Both the position numbers and the translations under genes were made by a program. Under the pieces are notes generated by a model. That model had not been told where the DNA came from and searched no databases. It saw nothing but the letters and a program-made list of their open reading frames with translations. 64,000 nucleotides of DNA from Vitellaria paradoxa (lineage: Eukaryota; Streptophyta; Magnoliopsida; Ericales; Sapotaceae), in assembly GCA_019916065.1 (NCBI GenBank), contig CM034240.1, positions 45,334,026 to 45,398,025 on the forward strand. The letters run 5' to 3'. This document shows, in pieces, positions 10,800 through 21,158 of this stretch; the stretch's first letter is position 1, and each line of letters begins with the position of its first letter.

Positions 10800-11540
10800 T
10801 GTTTGTTTTTTTTTTTTTTCGCCTACCCTTTGTTTGTTAGCTAGAAAATGGAGGAAATGAAAAGAAAGATTTCTCTCTCTATATGTATACATATGGTGAT
10901 CTTACCAAAATAAACAGTATTTATTGAATCAATTAAATAAACCTTAATTAAATCCTGACTCTCTATTCCTTCACCGTAACTCCTGCAGTGTAAAATGCAT
11001 TGTAATCCCCAGTAACCCGAAAATGTTAAGCATAGTAAAGAATTTGAGGCAACATAGATCCAAATAAAAAAGAAACAAATCTCAACTCAACAAAATCTAA
11101 ATCCTAATTTTTTCCATTCTTTCTTTTTCCAATTCTTTTCCTTCTTGTGCTCGGTCAGTATCACGAATCCACATGGAATACCAAAAAAAAAAAAAAAATC
11201 TGAAGGATGAGCAAGGAATGAAAACCGCAGAATAATTACCAAGTTATCCAAATACTGATTCATCAAAACACCATAATCCCATTCAAAAACCCAACTTCGA
11301 TGTTAAGCAAATGGATAAATACACATTAGACTAGGAATACCAAATTTAATCTGCAAGCAATTGGAGAAATAAAATCTAATAAAAAATAATCACCAAACCA
11401 AAAATCATCAATCAAGAGAAAAAAGAAATTCAACATTGACTCAACCTAATGAAAAATATATGCTTTTGTGTCTGTGTGTGGTGTGTGCGTGTGTGTTGGG
11501 TTGGGGGTGGGGGCGGGGGCGGGGTGTGGGGGGCCTTTAC
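10800..11540. other. Junction between broken CCR and PDS5 pieces
   Basis: After the CCR donor site the sequence is T-rich and then A-rich, ending in a G-rich and TG-rich run at 11470-11530 that starts intron 1 of the PDS5-like gene. No further CCR or PDS5 exon is seen. Confidence 0.5.
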
Positions 11541-11663
11541 ATCAAGAAGATTAAGGAGTTCATCAACGGACGATGGAGGCATATCAAGTAGCCTTTTGCC
11601 GGCATGTTTGAGCTCCTTATGAAGCAACCGTTCTGAAGAGGAAGAAGCAGATGATGAAGCCAT
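11541..11663 (-). pseudogene. PDS5 homolog, first coding exon
   Basis: On the minus strand an ATG at 11663 opens 41 codons: a Ser-rich start and then KELKHAGKRLLDMPPSSVDE and LLNLLD, ending at a GTAAAG donor. Plant PDS5 proteins begin the same way (short polar start, L-E-AG-KLL-PPSSVDELL-LLD, then the HEAT repeats), so the family call rests on this stretch. PDS5 binds cohesin and acts in sister-chromatid cohesion and DNA repair in the nucleus. The following exons (QVE-CLS-VEQSP type) are not visible in the next 9.7 kb, although a Tudor-domain exon on the same strand lies at 1558-1815. It is either a gutted gene or a gene whose other exons I missed. Confidence 0.6.
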
Positions 11664-12349
11664 TGATTCTCAATGCTAAATTCTCACAAACCCACAAACT
11701 AAGAACTCCATAAATTGCCCATACAAGCACAAGGAGAGACCCAACGCAATACAAATGAATATAAAGCCAAAGAAAAGTTAAAAGAGGAATTTATGGGTTT
11801 TCGGAAAAAATGGACTGCATGCAGAGCCTCAGTGAGAGTGAGGTATGCTCGCTATATACGTGACTTTGCCATCCCTTTGGCGTTACGGATTTTTGCTGGC
11901 GGTGAGCGCCGAGGGAAGAAAAAGAAGGTTTGAACCATGGCAGTGTTCAGGGGCAGAAGCGAATCAAGCTGTAGCGAGGTATAATTTGCTCGAGAAAAGT
12001 TCGGCTCGTTAACGAGATCGAATTGAGTTTATTTTGTTGTTCGTTTAGATTTAATTTTAGGTTTAAATTTAAAAAATTTTGATTTGAAAACTAGCCAGTA
12101 GACTAAATAAATAATATATATATTTAATAATATTTGTATATTTTTTAATAATATTTTTATTATATAAATTATTTATTATATTTTAAATTAAAACCGCGTT
12201 ATAGTAATTTATTGAAATTATTTACTAGACTAGTTTGAATTTAAATTTGTTTTTATCGAATTATAGTCAAGAGTATATAAAAATGTAAATTCAATTCGAA
12301 TTTAGTATAAAAATTTTAAATAGAAACCAAACAAGTTAAAATTTAATTA
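11664..12349. other. PDS5-like 5' leader and AT-rich flank
   Basis: 11664-11935 is the probable leader and promoter of the minus-strand PDS5 exon, with higher GC. From about 11975 sequences such as GCTCGAGAAAAGTTCGGCTC mark a degenerate hAT-type end related to the element at 37442-37875, followed by AT-rich DNA. Confidence 0.4.
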
Positions 12350-12516
12350 TGGATCCGTTTGAAATAAAATAAGATAAAATAAAATCTTATAAATTTTTAT
12401 AAATATAAATTTTGAGATAATAAAATTTAAATTCTTTAATCATTACATAAATTATAAATACTTACTTTTATAATTTTATTTTATTTTATATACTTTTATA
12501 CAATTTCAAACACACC
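12350..12516. mobile_element. Tourist-like MITE
   Basis: TTA occurs on both sides (12347-12349, 12517-12519). The ends TGGATCCGTTTGAAAT and the inverse of TTTCAAACACACC give a TCCGTTTGAAA/GTGTTTGAAA pair. The 167-bp AT-rich insert fits the PIF/Harbinger-derived Tourist group. Confidence 0.5.
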
Positions 12517-13346
12517 TTATATCCGGCTTATTTTCACCGCAACGAGCGTCAGGTATGCGCAGTAGGTGCCGGATTTACGGATCTACCCCTCTAGTAATTG
12601 AATTCTGTGAAGACAGAATGTTCTTGGGTTTGTCCAATTATGGAATTGACACAAGCAATCTTCTTTTTTGTCTTTTTTTTTTTTTTTTTTTGGGAGCTTC
12701 TCCTTCTTTTACGAGTTTGTTTATTGGGCCCAGTGCTACATGTGCACAGACGAGGGCCATAAATTAATTGAATATGTAGACTTTAAATCCCAATTCTAAG
12801 GGTTTTGGTAGAGAGAAAAAAAGAGTTTTTTTTTTTTTTAACTTTTATTTTAGTATAGCCAAGTGTCATATTTTTTAAATTAGTTACAATGTAAGTATTC
12901 AATAATCAGTTTGTTCTTAAAAATTTTTACTCTGTGCACTTAATATGAAAATTTTATGAAATTCACAAATTTTTTTTTATAAATGAATGAATTATTAGCA
13001 AAGTTGAATTTCGAATAACAACTGACACATCAAAGGGACTAGCAAAGTTGCAATTGAAAACTAACATTACAAACTTTCAACTTCAGCTATTGATATCAAA
13101 ATTAATGTACATTTCTTAGAAAAAAAAAGTTAGATACTTGCCTCATAATGGTCATCATTCTATGCAAGCAAGCTTGATCGAAAATATACTTTATTAAATC
13201 TCTTATTAGTGATATATTTGAGTAGATTGATGGTAATTTTTATTTGGTTGAACTTGAGCTCTTATTAAGGGTAAATTTGAGTTAATATCAGTTTTACATT
13301 TTTACTCATTTAAGTCTAATGAAAAATATGTAGTGAGCTGTTTATG
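12517..13346. other. Spacer
   Basis: A short higher-GC patch at 12540-12620 holds no recognisable gene. The rest is AT-rich with T and A homopolymers. Confidence 0.5.
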
Positions 13347-13361
13347 AAAATAACCAGACCC

Positions 13362-13483
13362 GAGCGTGGTCTGTAACTCAGTAGTTAAGAGCCTCTCCTA
13401 TCTGCCTGCTCATGATTCGAGTTCGAGTCTTCTCCCTCTTCCCTTAAAATTAAAAAAAAAAAAATTTTATCCTTCAAAAAAAA
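13362..13483 (+). mobile_element. Short tRNA-derived SINE
   Basis: The perfect 15-bp repeat AAAATAACCAGACCC lies at 13347-13361 and 13484-13498. The insert starts GAGCGTGGTCTGTAACTCAG (A-box region), has a B-box-like GAGTTCGAGTC, and ends with two A-rich runs. At 122 bp it is little more than the tRNA-related head plus tail. Confidence 0.8.
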
Positions 13484-13498
13484 AAAATAACCAGACCC

Positions 13499-14094
13499 AA
13501 CCCATTTTAGTTGGGCACTTTTGGGTGGATTCATGGGTTTATGCTGGAGTCGCCACGCCCAGGTGGAAATTAAGACGAAATTCTAGGAAAAAATAAAGAT
13601 GAATAATTATTTAACCAATGAATTAAAGACGTGGCAGTCCTCCAAATCCTGATGGAATGGTGATTTGTGAACAACGTTTGTTCAATACAAGGGGTTGCTA
13701 TGTAATTCTCAAATGTTCTGGGGAAGTAATTACAGTAATATATAGGAGAAGTTATAATTTGGGTAAAAAAAAAAATCATATAAGACCCAAAAAAAGGTAC
13801 CACAAAAGTTAAAAAACTATTTTGAGTCCAAACGAAGCCTAAAAGAGTCGAAAGAAAGAATGAGATGGAATTTTTTAAAGAATAAATATATAAATTTCAT
13901 TAATTAATTATCTGCCAAAATAGCCATGCACCCCGAATCGTTGAAGGAAAACCATATATCCAAAGCAAGGGATGAAGGTTTCACCTGATACATATATAGC
14001 GAGTGAGTCCTCTGGATAATAGTTTGGATCATTAGGGTCCGGTAGTCATATTTGTTCCGTTCTCACTTGTGAACGTGGAAAAGCTAACTTAGCT
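13499..14094. other. Spacer
   Basis: Moderately AT-rich sequence without a recognisable gene or repeat boundary. Confidence 0.5.
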
Positions 14095-14716
14095 AGGATT
14101 GGTTCTTGGTTCTTCTTCATCATCGTTTGGCTGATCCTCCGCCCGCCGACGGGCACCAGCTGAAACACGTTCATCCTAGAGTCACAAACCCAAACGCGAA
14201 ATTGAACCTCTTCTATGGTAACCTCGACGCGGTGGTAATGCTCAGCTTGCTTGCCGAGTTGAGGTTATTTTGGGAAATGAGAGAAAGGGATCTGTTAGCC
14301 TTGGGGTTTTGGACTTTAGCTCTGGTTAAGTTCCAGAACGAGGAGTTGCGGAAGCACAGAAGAAGAAACTCCATTGGTTACTGGCATAATATCAATTCAT
14401 CTGCGCGCAGTAGTGTTAGTACACACAGATTGATAATGACGTTAACCAACGGAGCTTCTTCTTCTCCGCTTCAGCAAGTCCCCGTTCTGGAACTTAACCG
14501 AGAGGTAAAATACAAAGCACCAAGGCTAACAAATCCGTTTCTCTCTTCCCCCAAAATAGCCTCAAGTCTGCAAGCTGAACATTACACCGCGTCAAGATTA
14601 TCATAGAAGAGGTTCAATTTCGCGTTAGGGTTTGTAACTGGGATGGACATGTTTCCCGCTGCTGCCTGTTGTCGGCGGGCGGAGGATCAGCCAAACGATG
14701 AAAAAGAACCAATCCT
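14095..14716. repeat. Long inverted duplication able to form one 300-bp hairpin
   Basis: The arms are 14095-14396 and 14429-14716 with a 32-base loop. Reading inward, both arms start AGGATTGGTTCTT, then share CGTTTGGCTGATCCTCCGCC, CGCGAAATTGAACCTCTTCT, TTAAGTTCCAGAACG and finally TATCAAT (or its mirror). I estimate roughly 85 per cent identity, with small indels. The GC content is clearly above its surroundings and looks gene-derived. Each strand has a moderately long open frame (for instance 166 codons on +), but this is expected of a mirrored sequence and I recognise no protein. No target-site duplication is visible, which argues against a simple fold-back transposon. A transcript would be a long, slightly mismatched double-stranded RNA. 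Confidence 0.85.
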
Positions 14717-15650
14717 CGTAGATGCTTGAGTTGAAAGGCAAAAGAATCCAGAGGCTAAGGAGCTGATCAGCCAGTTGCGTTGTAGAGCCTTTTTTTGGCA
14801 GCTGCATTGAGAGGGCAAATAATGGACACCATTTTAGTGGAAATGATGATACTAGCATAATGTATGATGATTTTAAAAATGATCCCGCGCCAGAAAGGAA
14901 TTGAAAACTGTGGTAATTTGTAAGTACTCAGCTCATGTCTTCTTAGCATGACATGTTTTAAAGTCATGTGTGAGTATTCTTACAAGTGAGTGTACAAGCC
15001 GGACAATATTTGTCAAAAGAACTGTGGAACCCTATTTGTCACAAGATATCTTTGTTAACCACTTGCCTTAATTAAAAAGTTTAATAATAAAATTATGCTA
15101 CTTTCTTCAAATGAGTTTTTTTTTTTATTGATTTATTTAAGAATATTTTTTTAAAAGAGTCTAAGCGTATTGTTAATTTCTTTTTACATATCTCTCATGA
15201 TTTGTAAAATGTAATCTAATCTCGAATTTCACGTAACTCAAACAAATACAGTGGATGATGTATTTGCCTACAAGGGTAGTCAATTACCATAATGAAATTT
15301 GCCTTTGCAATCCCAAACTCTCTCTAGTTGGCTTTCATGATTATGTGTTTTTGTTTGAGAGGACAATAGTTTCTAATGTACGTGATTATTTTTGATTTAT
15401 TCGGCCTAAAGTACTACTCAACTCTTGTTGATTTTGCTACCTTGTTTATCCCGTGGGATTTATGTTCTTAATATGAAAACAATTAGATTTCTTTATGACA
15501 AAGAAGCTTTGAAGCAAAAGGGGGCTAAGGGTACTAAAAGTAATTGAATTTGAATATATATACAATTGATCAGTATAAGATATATCTAACTGAATTTGAA
15601 TAGTTCAAATATTATTATATTTTCATCTTCTTCTCTTATTATTAGATCAA

Positions 15651-15685
<35 letters not shown>

Positions 15686-16284
15686 GAGGCAAAGTCACAC
15701 TAAAGAGTAGGCGGCCACCACACTTGAAAATTTAGAAAAAAAATTATTTTACTTGTGTACATATACTTAAAAAAAATTATTTAGAACATTAGGAAAATTT
15801 TATAGTACACCTAGGAAAAATTTTACGCTAGGAAAAATTTTACGCCGGGAAAAATTTTACACCACACCTAGAAAAAATTTCTAGCTCTAGCATGTGTAAA
15901 AATGCATCTAATATGCCTTGAATGTTTTCCTTTTTTTTTTCTTTTTTCTTTGGCAATGTCATAAGTTAAAATTGGTTGAAGTGTCTATTTTTTCATATAT
16001 TTTTATTTCATGTTAGATAAACAATCGGGTAGTTAAAGGGTACTTAACGAATAATTTGATCTATCGAATATAAATGGGTTTCACAGGTTTGGGACGAGTT
16101 TCGCGGGATTGGGACGAAACGGGTTTGGGATTCCAACTAAAAAAACAAATGGGCTTGGAATGATAATGGTAAGCAAAATATAAATGAGTTTGGTAATGGA
16201 ATTGATTAATTAGGCGGGTACCCTACCCGTTTACATCACTATTGCTAATGAAATGCCTTAGTTATAAAGGGAAATAGATATGAG
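14717..16284. other. AT-rich spacer with weak repeat traces
   Basis: A TA microsatellite lies at about 15655-15681. Near 15790-15880 the words GGAAAAATTTTAC recur four times in short order. At 16020-16250 words such as GGGTTTGGGACGAGTTTCGC and CCCTACCCGTTTACATCAC resemble a decayed hAT-type end. No gene was found. Confidence 0.5.
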
Positions 16285-16960
16285 AAAAAATATTAAATCT
16301 ACTTAATAAAATGCAACGTCTAAATAAAAAATCTAAGATCGATACAATTAAAGCTTAGATCTGTGCAAAGAAATCTCAAATATGCCAACAACAAGAACCA
16401 TATCTAAAACAACATATGCAAATATAGTAGGTCTGAAAAAAAAAAAAGAATATTGGATCTACCTAAGAAAACGTAATATCTAAATAACAAACCCAAGATC
16501 TGTACAACAAAAGATTAGATCTATTCAAAAAATTATTGGATCTACCAAAAAAAGAAGAATAGTATCTAAAATACACAAGAAAACGCAATATCTAAACAAC
16601 AAATCTAAGATTTATACAACAGAAACTCATATCATGCAAAAAAAGCCTTAGATATCAAAAAAAGAAAAGAGTAATATCTAAAACAACATACACATTTATA
16701 CCTTTAATGTGGAAATATATGTTCCTTGGTTATAGAGCGACAGATCTAGGGGAAAAAAAACATATTAGATCTATACAAGAAAACGCAATTTCTAAACAAC
16801 AAATCAAAGTTCCATATAATAAAAGGTTAAATCTATGCTAAAAATCATTTGATGTACCAAAAAATTAAACCATATCTAATAAAAGATATCAACTTATACC
16901 TTTAATGGTGGAAGTGTATGATTTCACTGGTAAACAACTTTGGTTATAAAGAGAAATAAG
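16285..16960. repeat. Diverged tandem repeat, about four units of 130-200 bp
   Basis: The string GGATCTAC-AAGAAAACGC-ATATCTAAACAACAAATC is followed by AAGAT-TGTACAACAAAAG-TTAGATCTATGCAAAA in each unit, at about 16285, 16447, 16575 and 16750. Units three and four also share TTATACCTTTAATG-TGGAA and GGTTATAAAGAG-like tails. Identity is only moderate. No coding potential is evident. Confidence 0.6.
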
Positions 16961-17663
16961 GTAAAGGGTTGTTGGAATGGCAGAGTGTGTTACACAACTA
17001 AAATGATACAAAGTCAGAAGAAAAAGGAAAGTGAGAAAGAGATGGGGGTACACCAAAAGGGAATAATACAATCTCAAAAGATGATGAAAATAGAAATCGA
17101 GAAAAGAAGAAATATCAATGGTGAGAATGAGGTGAAAATGAATAGAACAGTCAAACAGGTGAGATACATGATATAAACTTAATTGATTTGAATTTCACAT
17201 CTGCTACCATTGGAGAAGATCTCAATCGTTCAAAGTTCTTTGAGATGGACGGTCTGCATGTGGCTAATTGGAGCCTTCAGATCAGCCTCGGTGTTTTTAC
17301 ATATGGAGGGTCAAGTTCTAATTGACACAAAGGCATGTGGAGGTAGGTAGGCATGATCACGTGCATGGAGCATGTGAATGCTTATGGAAGCCAAGTGATT
17401 TAGCAAAAAGGAGATTAATGGACCGGCCTCATGCTGAGCCTAGCATTAGGCTTTTTTACAAATAAATAAAGTGGGCCAGTTGGAAAGTATTAAGCCTACT
17501 TCAACAGAGGCCCAGTAAAGTTAGCTGCAAGAGTGGCTCGTACAAGTACAAACCCAGTTCAATATTAAGTCCATTAGATTAGTTATTATCATTGGCCTTC
17601 CTGTCTAACTTCTAAAGATAGCATCTTTCTACTAGATTGTTAGAGAATTTGTTACACTTTTAG

Positions 17664-17707
<44 letters not shown>

Positions 17708-19469
17708 TATTGACGTAACGAGGAAATTATGAAATGAAAATTTTGGAGAATTATTTTCTTAAGAAGGATTGAGCCACCTCGAATATGTTTAATTCACTTT
17801 CCATTACTTTCTTTTATTTTTCGCTGCTTTCCAAACAATTCCAAAATAAGTAAAAATAAAAAGAATTCTTGGAGACCACTATAAAGTGATTGAGTAAGGT
17901 CATATTCTTCCATGGTGGTGTTCGGTAGTCCTAGTAGCTTTGGTGAAGTCTAGTGGTTCTAATGTCATTGTTTGGCTACACTTGAGAGATATGATATATA
18001 TATATATATATTGAACAATAAAACAATATCATTTTTAAGAAAAATTATATATATAAATTAATATTTTTAGTCAGTTTGTGAGTTGAACGAGTTGAGGATT
18101 GACTAACTCGAAATTGGCTCGTATCTCTTCTGCCAATAAATCTGCTTGAGTTAGACTTATTTAGGATATAAACTGAACAAATATTGAAGCGACTGGCTTG
18201 ACTCATAGCCACCCCTTACTCTTATACCAGAGTATATAAAAAAAAAAAAGAACATGAAATGGTCGATCAACAAAATTTTATCCAGCCAGTTGGAGCTTGT
18301 GATTGATTTAACAGTAAACTAATTAAGATTTTATAAGAGTCTTACATAGATAGGATTTCTTTTTCTTATTGCAAAGTTCTCTTTAGAGATTTGGGTATCA
18401 CATAAAATTCCTTTATTGTATAAATTAGGGGTGAGCATAAATACTCAATTTTGCCCCCACCAGTTCTAAGAATGCAGAGTAAGATCAAATCAGTAATGAG
18501 CTCATTATAGAGAAAAAAATCGGATCAATCTAATAGATTAGATGTCTAAAATTAGATATGGCCAGATAGTGAAGTGCAAACTTCCAAGAACCACACAAAT
18601 AGATATAATTAAGTAAAACTCACTCCATTAAAAAATGACACATGATAATCAAAGATTTCTTTACCTGATCATTAATCAAAACAAGCTTGCCAAAACAACC
18701 AAAAAGTCATTTCATGATAAACTAGCTATAAATTGTTTAATTTGACTATATGGATGGACTTATATGCTTCAAAATAGGGTCCCTTGATCTTATGATCATT
18801 CAAAATCAAAGATCTCATCATTAAACAAGCACCGAACAATTTGATTGACGTAGGGCTACCTTAGAGATAATCTAATTATATCCAACCATTTAAGATTCTA
18901 TGACAAGCCTTAATTGAAGACCAAATGAATTATATTCTCATTTCAGTCAAATCCTTTAACATACCTTGAATATTGTGACTTTTAGGCCCCAAATAGGGAA
19001 TAGTTTAAAGTCATTACAAGAGTTTAATTCCAAGTCCTAATCATCTATTAACCAAGAGCAAACAACAATTGGGAGAACTATGCCAAATTGGGTCAAAACT
19101 TATTCACCTTAAAAAATGTGTCAATCAAGGGATAGTCACATCAATTTGAACCATTCAAGATAATAAACATGGTCAGTACAATAATATATGATGATGATGA
19201 TAATTAGCACCTTAGAATAATGCAAACAACAAATAAAGTAATAAGTGAATCATCAAGAAATTTTTCTCAAAATTCATACCAAACGATTAAGAATTTGAAT
19301 AATCTAAGCTAATTAACATGTCCAAAGCAGTCAAATTAGAGGATACATGCTTAATCAAGATCTCAAAATAGTAAAGTATTTTGATCAAGATAGAACCCAA
19401 GACTAACAATTGAGATCAAACCTAGAAGAATAATATTAAAACAATAGGTTTAGTAGGACGTCAAGTAGC
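16961..19469. other. Unclassified AT-rich region
   Basis: A long (TA)n microsatellite lies at about 17669-17704 and a shorter one near 17995-18011. A TAGGGGTGAGCATAAATAC start at about 18427 resembles a hAT end with no partner. The stretch 18560-19470 has the even composition of an LTR but no defined start. No gene was recognised. Confidence 0.45.
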
Positions 19470-19980
19470 ACATGCCCTCATAAAGGTGTTAAGAGCCAAA
19501 AAATAGCTTTTAAAGGCACTTATCTCCTCCTCGGTGGCTATAAATTAGGGCAACCCACTTTTCATTTAGATTATCGTACAAGCCCTTAAGAGCTCTAGAG
19601 TGCTTTAAAAAACTCTCACAACGAAACCCTAGCCTTGATGATTGAGAACGAACCCTCACCTTGGATTACCTCTTAGAAGGTCAATCTCTTGTCCAAGTAT
19701 TGTGGTTCATTTGTTCAATAAATAGTATGTTTTGTGACTGCTACCATTAGTGTATCTTCCACATTAGAAATCCTAAAAGCATGCATAAATACTGATTTTT
19801 TACACAACATCGCACATCTATTATGTTTTTTGAAAGAGAGTATATTTCGTGTTTTTTATGTTATGGGTATACTATATCAAAAAAATTTACAGACTCGCAT
19901 TAATAATCCTTTATTTTATAGTCATTTCATTTGTCGTACTATGTTATCATTATAATGTTGATTTAAGAATGCTATGTTGT
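19470..19980 (+). repeat. Possible LTR remnant (R-U5 region)
   Basis: A TATAAATTA box at 19539-19547 is followed by a GC-richer leader with AACGAAACCCTAGCC, then an AATAAA signal at 19717-19722 and a TG-rich stretch. This promoter-to-poly(A) spacing of about 175 bp is typical of plant LTRs, but neither LTR end nor internal domains are identified. Confidence 0.35.
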
Positions 19981-20281
19981 TTCCATTCCAATAGATCTTA
20001 GTGTTGCTAACCATGGCAAAAACAAAAAAATAAAATTTTCTTAGTTCTTAAATGTTAATGTAGGTAACTATAATTACAGTAATATGTAAGAGAGATTAAT
20101 ATAATTTATACAAATTTTAAATAAGCAAAGAAATATGAAGATTTTGTTTTAAAAATAACTTTATGAAAAAATAGTAAAAATTCAGATAAAGTGAAAAAAA
20201 TATTTTATTTTTTAATATGCATTTGTAAAAATCATTGAACTTTTAAGGGAGCGTTTGGTTTTCCGCTTCAGCTGCAGAAAT

Positions 20282-20357
20282 CCAATGAAAACTCTCCACA
20301 TCATAGTGTTACCACGTGGAATGACGCAATTCGTTCCAACCTCTTCATCTTACGTGG
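20282..20357 (+). promoter_or_regulatory. ER-stress-type motifs upstream of the SDF2-like gene
   Basis: CCAAT at 20282-20286 is followed after exactly nine bases by CCACA, one base off the ERSE consensus CCAAT-N9-CCACG. The palindrome CCACGTGG is at 20312-20319 (bZIP/bHLH G-box) and ACGTGG again at 20352-20357. SDF2 genes are induced by the unfolded protein response in plants, so a bZIP-responsive promoter is expected; this placement is inferred from motifs only. Confidence 0.45.
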
Positions 20358-20539
20358 CACGGGAGATCCTTCAAGCTCTCCCATTTTCTCACCCCCAGGA
20401 CACTCCAACGTCGACGAAGACCAGACTCGCATAACAAATCGCGGTCTCTCTCCTTCGCACAGCCGTATTCACGCCGGATCACTAGCCGTCGACAGTTCGG
20501 ATCCTCAGCCGGGGGCTCCGACTTCAGAGCTTTGCAGCC

Positions 20540-20752
20540 GTGGCTCCGTCTGGGCAACAACAGCAAAACAGTCTTACTCGGAGAAAGCCCTCTTCCTCCT
20601 CCTCTTCTTCTGCTTCGGCGCTGTCGGCAAATCGGACGGTAAATTCGGGTTCGACCCGCATAGTTTACAGAGAATCGCTAAGCTCGTCGTCGGAATCGGA
20701 TCTCCACTTGCCTTTCTGGCAGCGGACCTGGTTCATTCTCCTACTCCTCGTC
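20540..20752 (+). other. In-frame open leader without ATG before SDF2
   Basis: Seventy-one codons upstream of the SDF2 ATG are open and in frame: a Ser-rich, basic stretch (RRKPSSSSSSS) followed by a hydrophobic FWQRTWFILLLLV that runs straight into the signal peptide. The stretch starts at GTG and an in-frame TAG lies further upstream (about 20480), with no ATG between. A TTTGCAG acceptor-like site just precedes it. It could be plain 5'UTR, a non-AUG extension, or part of an exon joined to an unseen ATG exon. Confidence 0.4.
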
Positions 20753-21127
20753 ATGGCCTTCTCGTTCTTTGCCCTCGCCATTTTCCTCTTCCTCAACCTC
20801 GATTCCGATTATACCCCTCCTGTCTCCGCTGCTTCCGAGGGCGTTCAGGTAATTTTGATATGGAATTCGTAACGGTGTATTATGTGGTTGTTGGCACTGT
20901 TTGAAATTGGGGGTTCGTGACACTTCATTGTCTTCTACATGGGTTTTCGTTATTTTGCTCGGATTAGTTGTTGGTTTTTAAATTTGTTAGATTCATTTAA
21001 TTTGTTAGTTTCGGGAGATCTATGTTTTCTATGCGGAGATGTTGAATTGTTTTTTGAGCTTAGCAATTTGTTAGATCGCATTGTTTTCTGTTGTGGGTTT
21101 TTGCTTTCCAGCTTTGCTGTATGATTA

Positions 21128-21158
<31 letters not shown>

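Noticed and set aside
14106..14606. 166-codon frame spanning the hairpin
   Set aside because: It runs through both arms and the loop of an inverted duplication and resembles no protein; treated as a by-product of the structure.
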